Part shown: one piece after another, positions 43,720 to 60,521 of the stretch
How the letters are laid out: every line of letters begins with the position of its first letter
Position numbering within the stretch: position 1 is the stretch's first letter
Source of the DNA: Bradysia coprophila
Lineage: Eukaryota; Arthropoda; Insecta; Diptera; Sciaridae
Direction of reading: 5' to 3'
Assembly (NCBI RefSeq): GCF_014529535.1
Contig: NW_023503592.1
Location: 1,487,248 to 1,551,247, forward strand
DNA length: 64,000 bases
Notes under the pieces: generated by a model
What the model was told of the DNA's origin: nothing
Database searches by the model: none
Seen by the model: the letters and a program-made list of their open reading frames with translations, nothing else
Position numbers and translations under genes: made by a program

Positions 43720-43763
43720 TTTCTATTTCAATATTACATGATAGCATAGCGGGCGTGACGTAA

Positions 43764-43908
43764 GGGGCCATTCATAAAGTGCGCACGCAGTGTGCGGTCA
43801 TTTTTTGACCCCCTCCCCCCCGTTACGCACGCGATTTTCCATATAAAAAGTTCCAATTTCAGACCCCCCCTCCCCCCTTAAGTGCGTGCGCACTATTTGA
43901 ATGACCCC
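43764..43908. mobile_element. MITE with TAA target duplication
   Basis: GGGGCCATTCATAAAGTGCG at the left and its complement at the right (GCGCACTATTTGAATGACCCC) bound 145 bp with two C-runs. TAA lies on both sides (43761-43763 and 43909-43911), a 3-bp duplication like those of PIF/Harbinger-derived MITEs. Confidence 0.75.
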
Positions 43909-43911
43909 TAA

Positions 43912-44811
43912 GTGCAATTACCAAAAAATTAAAATAATGTGTCGTTGAGTTGACTCAGAACTGTTGAACAAATTTTGAAATTCTCCAATTTAGCTCCAAA
44001 GGACCCCGAATGATTATTTAAAAAAAAAAAAATCGAGTGTCCGTTTGACCGTGATATAAGCAAGTTTGTTCCAAAAATTCAGAAGTACCAGAGAATGAAA
44101 GCTGAAATCCTTCGCAGGCATGTTTTCTACAACTTGGGTCGAGAAAAAAATTTCAGTCTCAACGAGACCATAAAATACGTAGTCTCAATGGTCTCACAAT
44201 AATGAACGAGAGAAGCTGTGAGAATACTTTTCGAGAATGTTTGAGGTTGAACAAGTAGTCTTTTAGGACTGTTAGACGTTATGAGGCTGACCGAGTGGTC
44301 TCGGAAATAATACTTGCATCGGCATCTTCGGCAGTTTTGTCGCGTTTTAAATGCTCTACATTTCCCTAACCCCTCAACCACGTTCCATGGACACAGTTTT
44401 CAATTATCTAATATCTTAGCCTTCTGTACCATCTGAACATAATTTGGGACATACTTTCGGATTGGCCTGAAAAACGGGCCTTCCTCATGTCAAGTAGGTC
44501 AATCGAATTTTGAAACTTGTAACGTCCGCTGTAGTCTGGGTGCAGTAAAATGTAGAACTTGGTTACTCCAAAATAATTGTTCTATCCACCGTAACGAAAC
44601 ATTTGATCATCAAGAGTATCTCGTTCATTACACAAGAAATAATTTTTCTAATTAAAATGTAGATTACTGGCCTCTGTCGTCGCTGTGATAACTAACAAAA
44701 TTTAACTATTTTGTACTGCCGGACGAGAGAAATTTCTTACGATTTGAAAGTTTCTAATGATATTGTCGTTACTATTGGTCGGAAAAACAGTTTTGAAAAA
44801 TAAAAAAAATC
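43912..44811. other. No gene seen
   Basis: Non-coding between the MITE and the tRNA. No repeat recognised. Confidence 0.35.
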
Positions 44812-44883
44812 CTCCCCGGCGGGGAATCGAACCCCGGTCTCCCGCGTGACAGGCGGGGATACTTACCACTATACTACCGAGGA
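44812..44883 (-). tRNA. tRNA-Asp (GTC)
   Basis: 72 nt. The acceptor stem TCCTCGG pairs with CCGGGGA, with discriminator G. Anticodon arm CCGCCTGTCACGCGG gives GTC. The T arm has GGTTCGATTCC. A run of A on the plus strand right after its 3' end (T-run on the sense strand) is a pol III terminator. Identical to the copy at 62289-62360. Confidence 0.97.
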
Positions 44884-45370
44884 TTACAAAAAACGTTGAA
44901 TTAAACGCTGTTACAAACAGACCGGTCATCTAATTTAGTCAGCTAAATGTGTGTATTCACTATTGAACGTTTACGTTGTATGTGTATATCACTATACACA
45001 GTATGGATGCGTTAGAACATGTGCAAAATATGCTTCACGCTGTCTATACCGAATCATTATATTGAAATGTATGTGCAGTGTAGGCATATACACGATACTG
45101 AGTACACCAAACTTATCATATTGAAAAGAGTGTGTGTGTGTTTGTGGCCATTAGAAACAGCAGAGTGTACATTTTATGCAATGTGATGGAATTATGATGT
45201 TCTTCAATGATCGGGTGAAACAAATTAAATTCAGCATTGGTTGGACGTTTAGAGTCAAAAAACAAAATTTTATCCCGTTTCATTGGAAAACGCGACACAA
45301 ATTTCCCAAAAAGTGGAATTTGTTACATTCATAGATTTGCTGTTAGACGAAGACAGTCGGTAGTATATAA
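44884..45370. other. Spacer between two tRNA genes
   Basis: No gene seen. A short GTGTGTGTGTG tract lies at about 45131. Confidence 0.4.
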
Positions 45371-45441
45371 GCATCGGTGGTTCAGTGGTAGAATGCTCGC
45401 CTGCCACGCGGGCGGCCCGGGTTCGATTCCCGGCCGATGCA
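45371..45441 (+). tRNA. tRNA-Gly (GCC)
   Basis: 71 nt. Acceptor stem GCATCGG pairs with CCGATGC, discriminator A. Anticodon loop CTGCCAC gives GCC. B box GGTTCGATTCC is present. TTATTTTTTTATT follows as the pol III terminator. Confidence 0.97.
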
Positions 45442-47000
45442 ATTATTTTTTTATTATTTTTAGTGATCGAGTCTTGACGATGGATCATTGTATGCCATCA
45501 TGAGTCTTTGTTTATGCACAATCAACCTCACTCCGTCTACCTGTGTGTATTACACACTGTGTAAGGAAAAGTTCTATTCGATTTGATAAATTGTTTTACA
45601 TTCGAAGATTATCGAATTTGTTTGTCAAAAAGTCAAACCTGCAATCGATATTCCATTCTCTGTCTGGGTTCGGTGGAAACTTATGGAAAAAGGATCCCAC
45701 ATTAGTTTTAAAAAAAGGGTTCCCACAAAAATGTTTCAAACGATTGTTGGTACATCCAACATTTTGATGGTCTGGATAAAGGTGCAATGATGTCATGTGT
45801 TTTGTGACTCTTCACGTTTACGTCATGTACATGTTGCAATCGCAATGAAACTAAATTTGGTGTAAGTTTGTCTTCATTGAGTCATAACGTTCAAAAACGG
45901 TCGATGAATAGTTTCTGTCAGTATTTCTCATTTTCTACTTCTTTTGGTATCAGTCCTGAAACAACACTGATTCAATCAATCAATCTCTCTCCCTTCCTCT
46001 ATCTCTCTCATTGAGTATTCACCGACGCATTCACTCAATCTATTTTTGTGTTTTGGCTTACCTTCTGCAATTTTTCGCTGGAATTTCTTCAAAATCGCTT
46101 TTGGATTAGTCATCTGTCTTGACAAGTTTCGTGACGGACAGATCGCTAGCCCATCTGATTCGATACGTAACGTAGGAACAAGAGCGCGCATATCACCCCC
46201 CCCCCCCAATTTCATGATTTCAAACCTGTTGTGATACAAAACAATCCATGACCTATCCTGTAACTAACGAAACTTCAAACCAAAACAAGCTTGAAATCTA
46301 TCAGATTCTCGTGGAGCCCCGGTGCATGGGCATGGAAAATTTATTGATAATTGTGAGATCCCAGATGAATATGATAAAATTCGGTTGAGTAGGACTTTTG
46401 GTATTATTAAGGTGGTAACATTTTGGTGCAAAATTATAGCACCGAACATGGTCCACTATCTTCCCAGTGTAGAATTTGACGGATTTCTGAGGTTTTTTTT
46501 AGGTTATCTTCTGGACTTTTGGGATCATTGAGTCGCCAGTGCGTTAGTTTCTAGAATTGAACAATCGATCATGATCTACAATCTTTCCAGTTCTATAGTT
46601 AAAGGAATCTCAAAAATTTGTTAGGTTTCTTTGGGTTCGCTTCTTTAATTTTGGTATTATTGAGGTGAAAATATGATGGCCAAAAATTCCAGCACCACCA
46701 AGAGATCTTCAAAAAAAAGTAAAGTTGCACAATAGGGATTTCCAGAATTGATTGGGTTTCCGGACACATTTGAATTACGTACACAATAGGGTCACGAACG
46801 CATTAGGGCCACGTACGCACTAGGGTTACGTATGCACTATGTCACAGCAAACGATCCGACTTAATTGATTGCTCCTTTATACTCGGAATTGTGGGTTTAT
46901 ATTAAAGTACCCACCCGTATTCGGTGCAGAGATCGGGTAAGCGATCCATACTATTTAAAAGTGACTCGGACTAGACGACAAGCAAGACTGTAAGGGACGA
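45442..47000. other. No gene seen; short tandem repeat at 46776-46860
   Basis: About four degenerate copies of an 18-bp unit (ACGCACTAGGGTCACGTA type) lie at 46776-46850, followed by CAGCAAACGATCCGACTT, a combination also found near 2690-2780. A C10 run is at about 46196-46206. No coding evidence. Confidence 0.45.
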
Positions 47001-47185
47001 GGTCACGCAGATCGTCATTTTTTAGAGTCGCGACAACATGCTGATGATTGATAACATCACGACAATCATCACGACGACTACAATCATTACTGCGACGATA
47101 ATCATCACGGGGTGAATTTTTCAACCGTCAAGTTTGGAGTGTCAGTGATACTGTATCTGCATCTGCGTGACCTCCCCAAAGTGTA
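47001..47185. mobile_element. MITE family A, copy 2
   Basis: GGTCACGCAGATCGTCATTT at the left and CTGCGTGACCTCCCCAAAG at the right, followed by TGTACAGCCTTGATG. The interior has GAT/ATC-rich runs as in copy 1. Confidence 0.65.
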
Positions 47186-49956
47186 CAGCCTTGATGACCA
47201 AGTACTGGTTCTGCGCTCAGCCGCTAACAAGGTGAAACACTCATTTTTGAATGGAGATTAATTATTAATGTAAGACATGTATTTGGTATGGATAAATTGT
47301 ATTACAGCAATCAATGTTGAATTTCAATAAAAATTTTCATTTTCTTTCGTTAAAAATTAAACAATTTGGTTAAACGTATTTAGACGTGTAAAAGTATAAT
47401 TTTTGCATGGAAATAATTTGATTTAAGTTCTATTCGATTATTGAACTCGCTAAGAAGAAAGTTTCCTTTTAGATAAGATTAGACGTTTCTGTTACGTTTC
47501 TCCGAATAATGTCAAAAAACCTGCTGGCGGATAGGGTGCTGCACGCCTACATTAAAAAAAACGATACAAACTACTCGTCTATCTGTTTGTATAGTTTCTT
47601 AGTCGAACCGAACCAACTTAGAAAAAAAAGTCTCGGTATGAACCACAAAAAATGTCGACAGGCAATTTACACCGTAAGTGAGAACCAAAGAATTCAAATA
47701 CTTTTTAGACGGACAAAAGAGCAACACAACGCTAGGAATCGCACTGAATTTTTGTTGAGAGTTTATTTTGGGACTCCGATAGGATGAAATCTGTACATGG
47801 TCGTGATAATATTGAGCCGAGCGTTAACAGGACAAAGAACTCGGCGACCCAATGTCGTTTAGCGTTTTAAAAATGCTGCCTTAAGCCCCACTGTGCGTTA
47901 GTGTAATTTGAATTGAGAGGCGCACTTACGGTGTGCATTGAATTAGTATGGTAGCTCATACGGGCATTTATTCCTGAATTTGTAGAATTTAACTTAGCGT
48001 TAGAAAAATGGACGATGCTATATATACACCCCCCACCCCCTCACCTTTTACTTACATTGTTAACGATAAAGATTTCCGAACGGACCCGTGTCTCACTAAT
48101 TGCCTACGATTTCTTATATAAATCACTTTCAGTATCGCGAAATTCCATACAATTCGTAAAGTTTGGAGCACAACTCGAAGGTATGCGCTACAATAACGCT
48201 ATTTTGACACTGCCGAAATTATCGATTACCAAATTCGAAACAGTTTATGCCGCTGAATCAGTTCGATTTATTTATACTGAAAATGAGCTATGTGCTCACT
48301 TCCGCCAATTTTTATAAGCCGCGGACACAGATTTGTTCGAAAACTGTTCGAAATTCGAACTGGAACACGGTATACAGTTTAGTGCAATCGGGTACAGTTA
48401 GCTCAATGAAAGAGAAAAATATTTTGAACACACTCTCATGAGCCTTTTTTGCATTTTAACATCCGATGAAAGGCGATTTATCATCTGCCTCATAGTAAAA
48501 AATCTCGCTCATGTGGGCGGTAGCTGTTATAAATCTGTGAAGCGCATTGTTTCACTCTCAATCGAAACCCTCTATCGCAAATAAATTTTAACAGCTGCAG
48601 CGAAAGTCAACAGTAATGGGACACGGCGACTCCATTCACTCACAACACCAAGCGACTCCGTCACGCTGAACATTTTGAAATATTATATATAACTGGTTGA
48701 TTGCGTTTCATATCTCTCGATTACTAGGCTCAGGATGTGCGATATGGACTCTAGCTAGAACTAGAAATGTAGCGGTAAATAGAACAATTCAGACATTTCT
48801 CTAGGTCGGGATGACTTCTTAGCTGATCGAAATAATATTTTTGTGGTTGTTCTGGACCCGATTCTAGAGGTTCGGATTCGACTCTTTTTTAGTAGCTTGT
48901 CTTTTCGTAGTTTTTGTAAATAAAAAAAACTTTTTGAAATTAGTCTAATGGATATTAATGGTAGGTATAATTTCCCTTGTACACAACAAAACAAATATAA
49001 ATTTCTAGTCTACGTATATCATGCGAACAATGTTCGTCGAACATAAATCGATATAAAAAAAAAATCGAAATCACAAAATCAACGATCGCGCAAAGCTGAT
49101 TGGAATTTATGCAGCCCGACCGATGGATATGTGACAAAACTGGCGGTGAAGCCAAAGTATATAACTGACGGTAACGCAAATTCACGTATGAAATACACGG
49201 GAACCCAAGTTTCGGGTGAATTCGAGTGCAGCGCCAAGTTTACTAAACTGCAGTGCACTGTAGCGTAGCCCCTAAGATTTGAATATTCATGGCATCATAT
49301 TTCACCAATTCTATAGAAATCGTTAGCGCTACACCGAATGAACTGTGGCGCTGCACCGGGAAACTTGGTTTCGGTGTGTTCGTTTGTGATGCGCTAAATG
49401 TTTGCAGTGCTGTCAGAGTCTTTATACTTTAGGTAAAGCTTCAATAAGAAATTATGAAAAATTCCGCAAGCAATTGCACGATCGAAGTTACTCTAATCGG
49501 AAAATTATGAAACAAAAGGAAAAAGGGATAAAAGCTCCAACCTGAACCTGAATCAGTTGAACTGAATAACTATTAGGATCCAGTTCAACATCGATCTGAT
49601 ATCGCGCTCGTAAATCCGGACGAATCGTTTGATCATACGAAACCTGAAATAGTTCAACTCAGGTTCCGCATATAATTTCAGGTCAGGTTCAGGTTGACCG
49701 GACCGGTTTCGAGCTGTAGAAACAATTTTTTTTATAAAATGTTGAATGAAAATAATGAAAAAAAAAAACAAACAAAAAATCCTTTAAGCTACAAACACGT
49801 CGGTCTGTTCCGTCACCGCGCATCGAATATTGGTAAACCGTAAAAATTGTAAATATTTTTTCTGTTTGTCTGCATTTGATTTCATTTTTCATTATTTTTT
49901 GTTTTTAAATTAATTTTTTAAATTTAAATTTTAGTTCCGTGGTTTAAACTAGCTAA
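47186..49956. other. No gene seen
   Basis: Long AT-rich intergenic stretch. A frame at 47509-47787 (92 codons) and one at 48015-48317 have no recognisable features. At about 49150-49390 there is a diverged relative of MITE family B (ACGGTAACGCAAATTCACG, TTTCGGGTGAATTCGAG). GGTTCAGGTTCAGGT-like words occur at 49540-49700. Confidence 0.4.
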
Positions 49957-54516
<4,560 letters not shown>

Positions 54517-54790
54517 CGATAATTCATTCGATTGATAAAATATCGATTATTTACTTAGAATCGATTATCGATATTTTCAAAAAATCAATTAAATACGAAT
54601 GTTTTATCGATAATCGATGAAGATCGACTGATAATCGATAGATATCGACTAGTAATCGGTAAATATCCACTGATTTTTCGATAATTGTTTACTGATAATT
54701 CGATTATCAGTCGATCTTTACCAATTGTCGATAAAACATTCGATTGATATAGTATCGATTATTTGTAAATTTTATCATCGATTGATGATA
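54517..54790. repeat. Second CGATA/TATCG-rich array
   Basis: About 270 bp of ATCGATT, TTATCGATAATCG and AATCGGTAAATATC words in both orientations, less regular than the array at 33152-33495. Likely the same repeat type, in Rab2 5' intronic or flanking DNA. Confidence 0.7.
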
Positions 54791-55010
54791 TTTTTCAGTG
54801 AACATGCATATACAAAACAACAAAACCTATCAGCTAGAGAGTAGGTCCAGAACAGTTGCTTACAACAAAACTACAAAGAGAGCGTTCACATTTGTTAAAC
54901 TTCGGCGTATTTACACTGGAAGTGTTGTGCTTCCATAATGCTCTTATCATTCGTAACACAAAGAAGAGACGCGTTAACCCTTAGGTTTAAGGCCTCACTT
55001 ACGCAGTTTA

Positions 55011-55178
55011 GGGACCGTTCACAAATGACGTCCGCGGTCTGGGCTGGGTGGAGGGAGACTCTAGAAAACGTGATGGCCCTAACAAAATTGAGTCAAATTT
55101 GACCATTTTCGTGTGACGATGGAGAGAGGGAAGTCTAAGACCGACCAAAAGTAGTGGACGCCATTTATGAGTGGCCTC
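55011..55178. mobile_element. MITE with TTA target duplication
   Basis: GGGACCGTTCACAAATGACG and a right end reading GACGCCATTTATGAGTGGCC are inverted with some mismatches. TTA flanks both sides (55008-55010 and 55179-55181). Related to 35689-35808. Confidence 0.7.
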
Positions 55179-55322
55179 TTAGCTCTGCGTTAACTTCCCA
55201 GTATGTTTAAACTGTTAAGACTCCATCTCTTTTCTTTGATTGAACGAACTGCCACGTAAATGGAAACAAAACGGCGAAAGTGCGCTGATGCCTTCTGAAG
55301 GCCCTTCAATGTTAATGTGACT

Positions 55323-55587
55323 TGTAGAAGTCTCGGACTCCTATCTAATACGTAAAATGAAAGGCCACTGTTCGACTTACTAATTACAATTTATTGAGCT
55401 CGTTTAAATGATGCTGACGCTATGGTGGTCGAGTGAATAAAGATCTTCGTCGTAACTCATACGCTCTAGTTATATTACGGTCGGTTAACCGAATATAACG
55501 AGAGAGTTCGTACTAAGAGAATGCGATGTTATTTGACATTTCGACACTTGTTACGTAGGGGTAGTGACTCAGTTCACGACCACTACA
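55323..55587 (-). repeat. 3' LTR
   Basis: 265 bp, minus-strand start TGTAGTGGTCGTG, end GAGACTTCTACA. By eye it can be aligned with the 5' LTR only in parts (both ends, and the CGAACAG / GAGCTC region); it is about 50 bp longer. Its start lies next to the polypurine tract. Confidence 0.75.
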
Positions 55588-55600
55588 TTATTCCCCTTTT
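55588..55600 (-). other. Polypurine tract
   Basis: Minus-strand AAAAGGGGAATAA directly before the TGTAG start of the 3' LTR; primes plus-strand DNA synthesis in gypsy elements. Confidence 0.7.
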
Positions 55601-55712
55601 CAACAAAAAAAAAACAAGAAAAACAAAAAAAAAATTACAAACTACGAAAGGACATCCCGTCTGAACGTGTACTTAGTTTATAGCTATCAGCACAAGCCCA
55701 CAACGACCAAAA

Positions 55713-58700
55713 CTATCGAAAACTAACCGACTTCTTCTTAAGGACTTTATTATCCGATGCCACCGACAGAATCCCAAACGCTGGCTTTAAACGATCTATC
55801 GACACCGTATCGTTCTTCCCGTTAACGTGCAAAACGTAACCCTTCCTCAAACGTTTAATAACTTTAAATGGTCCGTCGTAACGGGGATGCAGACTAGGCT
55901 TTACCCTGTCAATTCTAACGAAAACGTGACTGCACGTACTTAACGCCTTGGGAACGCTCTCTTGAGCTTGTCGGGAAACCGCAGGCTCAACTGGCTTTAC
56001 AGCACGCATATGTTTTCGCAACCTATCAACAAAATTAGAATGATCGAGCGGATCGGTCAGCGGTGTATCGACGAAAAATTCTCCCGGAATCTTCAAAGTT
56101 TGCCCATATACTAACTCAGCTGGTGAGCATCCTAAGCCTTCTTTCACTGTAGCTCTTATTCCCAGCAAGACTAGAGGCAACTCGTCGGTCCAATGAACAG
56201 TATTACATCTAGCGATTATCGAATCTTTAAAATTTCTATGAAAACGCTCTACCATGCCATTGGCTTGCGGATGATACGATGTTGTACGGATCCTGTCTGA
56301 GCCTAACAACTTACACAATTCGGCAAACAACTGCGACTCGAACTGCTTTCCTCTGTCAGTCGTGATTTCTAATGGCACGCCAAACCGCGAAATATACTGG
56401 CTAACTAGGCACCTAGCTGTCGTTTCGGCAGTCTGATCATGTATAGGATAAGCTTCTGGCCAGCGAGTAAACCTGTCTACGACAGTCAGAACGCTCGTGA
56501 AACCGTTAGAACAGGGTAGCGGACCAACAAGGTCAATATGAATGTGCTCAAACCTACTAGAAGGAGCCTTGAATTTTCCTAGCGGCGATTTCACATGTCT
56601 CACGACTTTAGCCCGCTGGCAAGGAATACACGACCTGGTCCAGTGGTTTACGTCCTTGTTGACACATGGCCAAAAATACCGTGATGTAACTAATTTTCGC
56701 GTTCCCCGAATTCCAGGGTGCGATAGTGAATGAAACTGATCAAAGATAGCTCTCCTAAGCGGTTCTGGTACAAACGGACGATTTTGGCCCGTGCTAACGT
56801 CGCACCATAACTTGCCTAGGGAAAGTGGCAAATCAACTTCTTTTAAGCAATATTTAGACTTATCGTCTTGCTTTTCTAATAACTCTTGGATCTCGTCGTC
56901 GCCTTTCTGAAGCTCGATTAGTGCTTTCAATTCTAAACTGGTTTTCAACGAAGCTACTTCCGGTTCATCGATCCGTGACAAAAAATCAGCGACAACATTG
57001 TTCTTTCCTTTGACGTGTTGAATATTCGTTGTGAACTGAGAAATGAATTCTAAATGGCGACACTGTCGCGGACTGCGTTCAGCCGTCGATGTCATAGCCG
57101 TGGTCAGTGGCTTATGATCGGTGTAAACGATAAACTCTCTCCCTTCTAAAAAATAGCGGAAGTGCTTAACCGATAAATATATCGCCAAAAGCTCACGGTC
57201 TAGAGTACTATATTTCACTTCCGCCGAACTAAGCTTTTTTGAGAAAAAACCTAACGGTTGCCAGATACCTTTGTGATACTGCTGCAAGACTGACCCTACA
57301 GCTTTACCCGAAGCGTCTGTGAACAAACTGATAATTAACCCTTTCTTCTTCGGGTGCACTAGCATCGTCGCATTGGCTAAAGCTTCTTTGGCTTGATTAA
57401 ACGCGTCATTACAACTATCAGGCCAATGGAACTCTAATTTCCGATTCCGATTCTTTTTCTTCATTCCTTCCATTTCTGCTATATGAGAATGCAGTGGAAT
57501 CAAAATTTCAGCCAATTTTGGCACAAATCTGAAGTAATAATTAATCATTCCAACGAAACGTTGGGCTTTCTTAAGAGAATCGGGCGCCGGGAAACTAGTA
57601 ATCGCTTCCACTCTTTCTGCCGAAGGCAAAATGCCATTTTCGTCAACATAATGACCAAGAAATTCGAGTGCTTTCACACCAAGTACACATTTGGAAGGCT
57701 TAATACACAAGCCGTATTCGGCCAAACGTTCGAAAAGTGTGTCCAAATGAGCTTTATGCTCTTCGGGCGATTTACTGAAAATCAAAATGTCGTCAATATA
57801 AACGAACACAAAGTCTAGTCCTTTGCAAACTTCATTCATAAATCTCTGGAAAGTCTGGGCTGCGTTACGCAGTCCAAATGGCATCCTAGGGAATTCAAAC
57901 AATCCGAAAGGAGTGATTATGGCAGTCTTATGCACATCCTCTGGTGCCACTGGAATATTGTGAAAAGATCTCACTAAATCAATTTTGGAAAAAATCTTAC
58001 TCCCTGCCACTTTAGCATTGAAATCTTGAATGTGTGGCAGAGGATACCTGTCCGGAATCGTTATAGCATTTAACCTTCGATAGTCACCACATGGACGGAA
58101 GTCCGGACTTCGAGGTTTAGGCGGCATAGTTAATGCCGAAGCTGCTTGTGACGACGAAGGTCGACAAATTCCAACTTCATTCATATAGTTGAATTCGACT
58201 TGAGCCACTTTAAACTTATCGGGGCTTAGCCTGCGTGCCTTGGAATACGGCAACGGACCTTTCGTGTGTATATGGTGGACAACATTGTGCTTGACTGGCA
58301 GATTGAAATTAGGCGGAGCAACTAATGACGGATACTTCTTGAGAATTTCGCCGAATTCTGTGGCAATTGAATACAACCTAGGAGTTGGCTCATAGCAATT
58401 ATCAGCCCTCATCGCGTTTATTACCAAAGAGGTTGCTGGATCGACCAATTTCTTGTTCCTCAAGTCCGGTAGAAGACCGTGCTTAGCTAGAAAATCTGCT
58501 CCTATTATCGGTTTGTTCACATCAGCTAGGATAAACTCGTGAGGATAATTCCTCCTTAAACCTAACTCAACTTCAACTACTTTGCTTCCGTACGTATTAA
58601 TCACCGAACCGTTCGCAGCCGTTAGCTGAAAATCTTTGTTTAATTTGAAAAACTTAACAAAACTTTTCGGAATGACACTTACGTCAGCTCCGGTATCAAT

Positions 58701-58802
58701 TAAAAACAGCAATTTATTCTTATTATCCCTAACAAAAAGGCGGCAAGATTTAAACAACATCCCACTGGTAGCCGCGTCTACAGCAGGACTCTTTAGTTTG
58801 GG
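55713..58802 (-). CDS. Gypsy pol: protease, reverse transcriptase, RNase H, integrase
   Basis: The open frame runs from the frameshift site at 58802 to the stop at 55713, about 1,029 codons; the first ATG is at 58760. Counting from that ATG: aspartic protease [12 protein letters not shown] near 20-31; reverse transcriptase at about 180-400 with DLVRSFHNI and catalytic [10 protein letters not shown]; RNase H at about 480-600 ([31 protein letters not shown]); integrase with an HHCC finger (SHPGIRG...CIPCQRAK), catalytic [16 protein letters not shown] and NGMVERFHR, and a GPF/Y module (RYDGPFKVI) near the end. All catalytic residues are present and there is no stop, so the enzyme looks intact. 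Confidence 0.93.
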   Translation of the reverse strand, partial: PKLKSPAVDAATSGMLFKSCRLFVRDNKNKLLFLIDTGADVSVIPKSFVKFFKLNKDFQLTAANGSVINTYGSKVVEVELGLRRNYPHEFILADVNKPIIGADFLAKHGLLPDLRNKKLVDPATSLVINAMRADNCYEPTPRLYSIATEFGEILKKYPSLVAPPNFNLPVKHNVVHHIHTKGPLPYSKARRLSPDKFKVAQVEFNYMNEVGICRPSSSQAASALTMPPKPRSPDFRPCGDYRRLNAITIPDRYPLPHIQDFNAKVAGSKIFSKIDLVRSFHNIPVAPEDVHKTAIITPFGLFEFPRMPFGLRNAAQTFQRFMNEVCKGLDFVFVYIDDILIFSKSPEEHKAHLDTLFERLAEYGLCIKPSKCVLGVKALEFLGHYVDENGILPSAERVEAITSFPAPDSLKKAQRFVGMINYYFRFVPKLAEILIPLHSHIAEMEGMKKKNRNRKLEFHWPDSCNDAFNQAKEALANATMLVHPKKKGLIISLFTDASGKAVGSVLQQYHKGIWQPLGFFSKKLSSAEVKYSTLDRELLAIYLSVKHFRYFLEGREFIVYTDHKPLTTAMTSTAERSPRQCRHLEFISQFTTNIQHVKGKNNVVADFLSRIDEPEVASLKTSLELKALIELQKGDDEIQELLEKQDDKSKYCLKEVDLPLSLGKLWCDVSTGQNRPFVPEPLRRAIFDQFHSLSHPGIRGTRKLVTSRYFWPCVNKDVNHWTRSCIPCQRAKVVRHVKSPLGKFKAPSSRFEHIHIDLVGPLPCSNGFTSVLTVVDRFTRWPEAYPIHDQTAETTARCLVSQYISRFGVPLEITTDRGKQFESQLFAELCKLLGSDRIRTTSYHPQANGMVERFHRNFKDSIIARCNTVHWTDELPLVLLGIRATVKEGLGCSPAELVYGQTLKIPGEFFVDTPLTDPLDHSNFVDRLRKHMRAVKPVEPAVSRQAQESVPKALSTCSHVFVRIDRVKPSLHPRYDGPFKVIKRLRKGYVLHVNGKNDTVSIDRLKPAFGILSVASDNKVLKKKSVSFR

Positions 58803-59560
58803 TTACTCGCTCGGTCTCTTGAAACACTCGTGTCTTGGGATTTATCCACGAATGCGCAAGGCTTAGTACACTTCGTTGCTCTCTTTCCGAACTTAAAATG
58901 ATCAAAGCAGAATCTACCATTTGGGTTGAACCGTGAACTTCGTGAACGATTTCTGCGATAATTGCTGTTTGAACGAGTGTGATTGTTCGAGCTTTCATTA
59001 GAGCAATTTCGAGAACGACTTCTGTTCCTATTGCGAGACCTATCAAACGAAATCTTTTCGATCATCATTTTTAGAGAATTAATTTCGCTTTTTAGCTCAT
59101 CATAGATTGAAGATGGACCGGCCGGATGATTACTCACAGCAGAGATGTTAGCTGTTTTTATTGCTTCCCACACTTGGTCAGCCAATTTCATCAAGTTACC
59201 AATCTCATCGTCCTTTTGAGGAATAAGAGCTACACTGATCGCCTGAGGAAGTCTACCCATCCACAGCTTTTTCAACAACTCATCACCAACCGTACCGCAG
59301 TTGCCTGCTAAACGCTTAAGGGTCCTAAAAAACTCAGACGGCTTTTTATCGCCGATCTCTTCATCGGATGTTAACTTCCTTATCCGGCTTTCCAAACTCA
59401 ATGAATGACGACCAATAAGCTCGTCTTTCAAATTCTTATACAAATCGCTCGCTGGGGGATTCTCTAAAATATCCGATACCGATTCGGCTATGTCTTGAGG
59501 CAACGTAGCTACGACGTAATTGTACTTACTAACATCAGATGTGATTTTACCTAACGAGAA
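58793..59560 (-). CDS. Gypsy gag, N-terminus missing
   Basis: The frame is open from 59560 (TAA just upstream at 59561-59563) to TAA at 58793. It encodes the middle and end of a Gag capsid ([20 protein letters not shown], then an Arg/Ser/Asn-rich stretch) and a single CHCC knuckle ([18 protein letters not shown]). CsRn1-type Gags normally have about 50 more residues before this point, with a conserved Trp region. No ATG starts the piece: the first possible start in good position is TTG at 59503. It is either truncated, or joined by splicing to an upstream exon, since TCTCGTTAG directly before GTAAAATC resembles an acceptor. Confidence 0.7.
   Translation of the reverse strand, partial: FSLGKITSDVSKYNYVVATLPQDIAESVSDILENPPASDLYKNLKDELIGRHSLSLESRIRKLTSDEEIGDKKPSEFFRTLKRLAGNCGTVGDELLKKLWMGRLPQAISVALIPQKDDEIGNLMKLADQVWEAIKTANISAVSNHPAGPSSIYDELKSEINSLKMMIEKISFDRSRNRNRSRSRNCSNESSNNHTRSNSNYRRNRSRSSRFNPNGRFCFDHFKFGKRATKCTKPCAFVDKSQDTSVSRDRASNPN
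58796..58802 (-). promoter_or_regulatory. Predicted -1 ribosomal frameshift site CCCAAAC
   Basis: In the gag frame the last codons read C CCA AAC TAA. C-CCA-AAC fits the X XXY YYZ slippery pattern and is followed at once by the gag stop. Slipping back one base enters the pol frame, which is open from exactly this site. It would yield a Gag-Pol fusion. Confidence 0.7.
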
Positions 59561-59563
59561 TTA

Positions 59564-60506
59564 ACAAAAATTTAACAAAAAAAAAATTATGAAACAAAAA
59601 ATTCAACTTTTTGACTCTACCTTTTCATTCAAAAACTATAAAACGATTGGCTCGAAACGATCGAAAAAATTACTCGAAGAATTTTCTGTGCTAATTGCAC
59701 TCTTCTATTCAACAAACAACCATTTATTTCACGATTATTCGGCCGCGCTCTGTTCCCGTTTGTTTCTCCATTGTTCCAAACCTCCTTACGCATATGATCG
59801 TGTGCATTTCCCATGGAATGTTTGGTATGGCGGTCGAAGAACGGTCGGTGCGATGACTTTGTGTTTTCGTTAACCGACCCGACTAAACTCTCGAATTTCG
59901 TATTGTGGGCGTTCTCGCTGATTCTCGAATCGGTGATGCTACTTGCGTCATTTTGACGATTGAACCCTTCGGGCTTACGTTGCTTATTCTTCCCGTTTGT
60001 TACGGACTCGGGTCGTTGTTGCCACAATTTCGCTAGATTCTCCTTCGAACTTCGTTGTAGAAATTGTATCGTGAAGGTAGAGAACGAAAGTATGTGCACC
60101 AACAACTCCGTTGATAGTTGTGAATCCATTAGTAAACTCTATTCTAGACGACCTTGTAAGGCTACTCGATTGGGTTTTTAATTGGCCACGTTGACTGCGA
60201 TTAATTTATATAACCTTTACGCGCCAAAATCTTGGATGAAACTTTCCACAACTTCCAAGAAACTATAATGCTTCTACACCCGGTATGTGAGCTGATGTTT
60301 TAATACAAAGCGTTCGAATTTCACCAAACTACGTGCTTGTGTAATGACGAAAACCAAATTTGTGCTCTTTGTCTTCTCGGACAATCGAATCCCGTTGTAT
60401 GCAACTCCCGACATTTACTATTCGCGTGTATTTCACTTTCGATTATTGACAAAAATATCGAATGATCACTTTGCTCCGTTCAAATACTTTAGGCTGGTTT
60501 CAAGAA
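59564..60506 (-). other. Gypsy leader region with an unexplained 166-codon frame
   Basis: Between the primer site and gag, a minus-strand frame at 60129-59629 starts MDSQLSTELLVHILSFSTFT and is Asn/Arg/Ser-rich. It does not look like Gag or Env. It could be an accessory reading frame, a first gag exon, or non-coding leader that happens to be open. Confidence 0.4.
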
Positions 60507-60520
60507 CGTTCGGGTCACCA
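60507..60520 (-). other. Primer-binding site, tRNA-Trp type
   Basis: Minus strand TGGTGACCCGAACG, one base after the 5' LTR. The tRNA-Trp-type site is TGGTGACCCCGACG: the first nine bases match exactly, then one base differs in order. Confidence 0.65.
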
Positions 60521-60521
60521 A

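Noticed and set aside
47509-47787. 92-codon open frame
   Set aside because: Basic composition only; no recognisable motif and no neighbouring exon.
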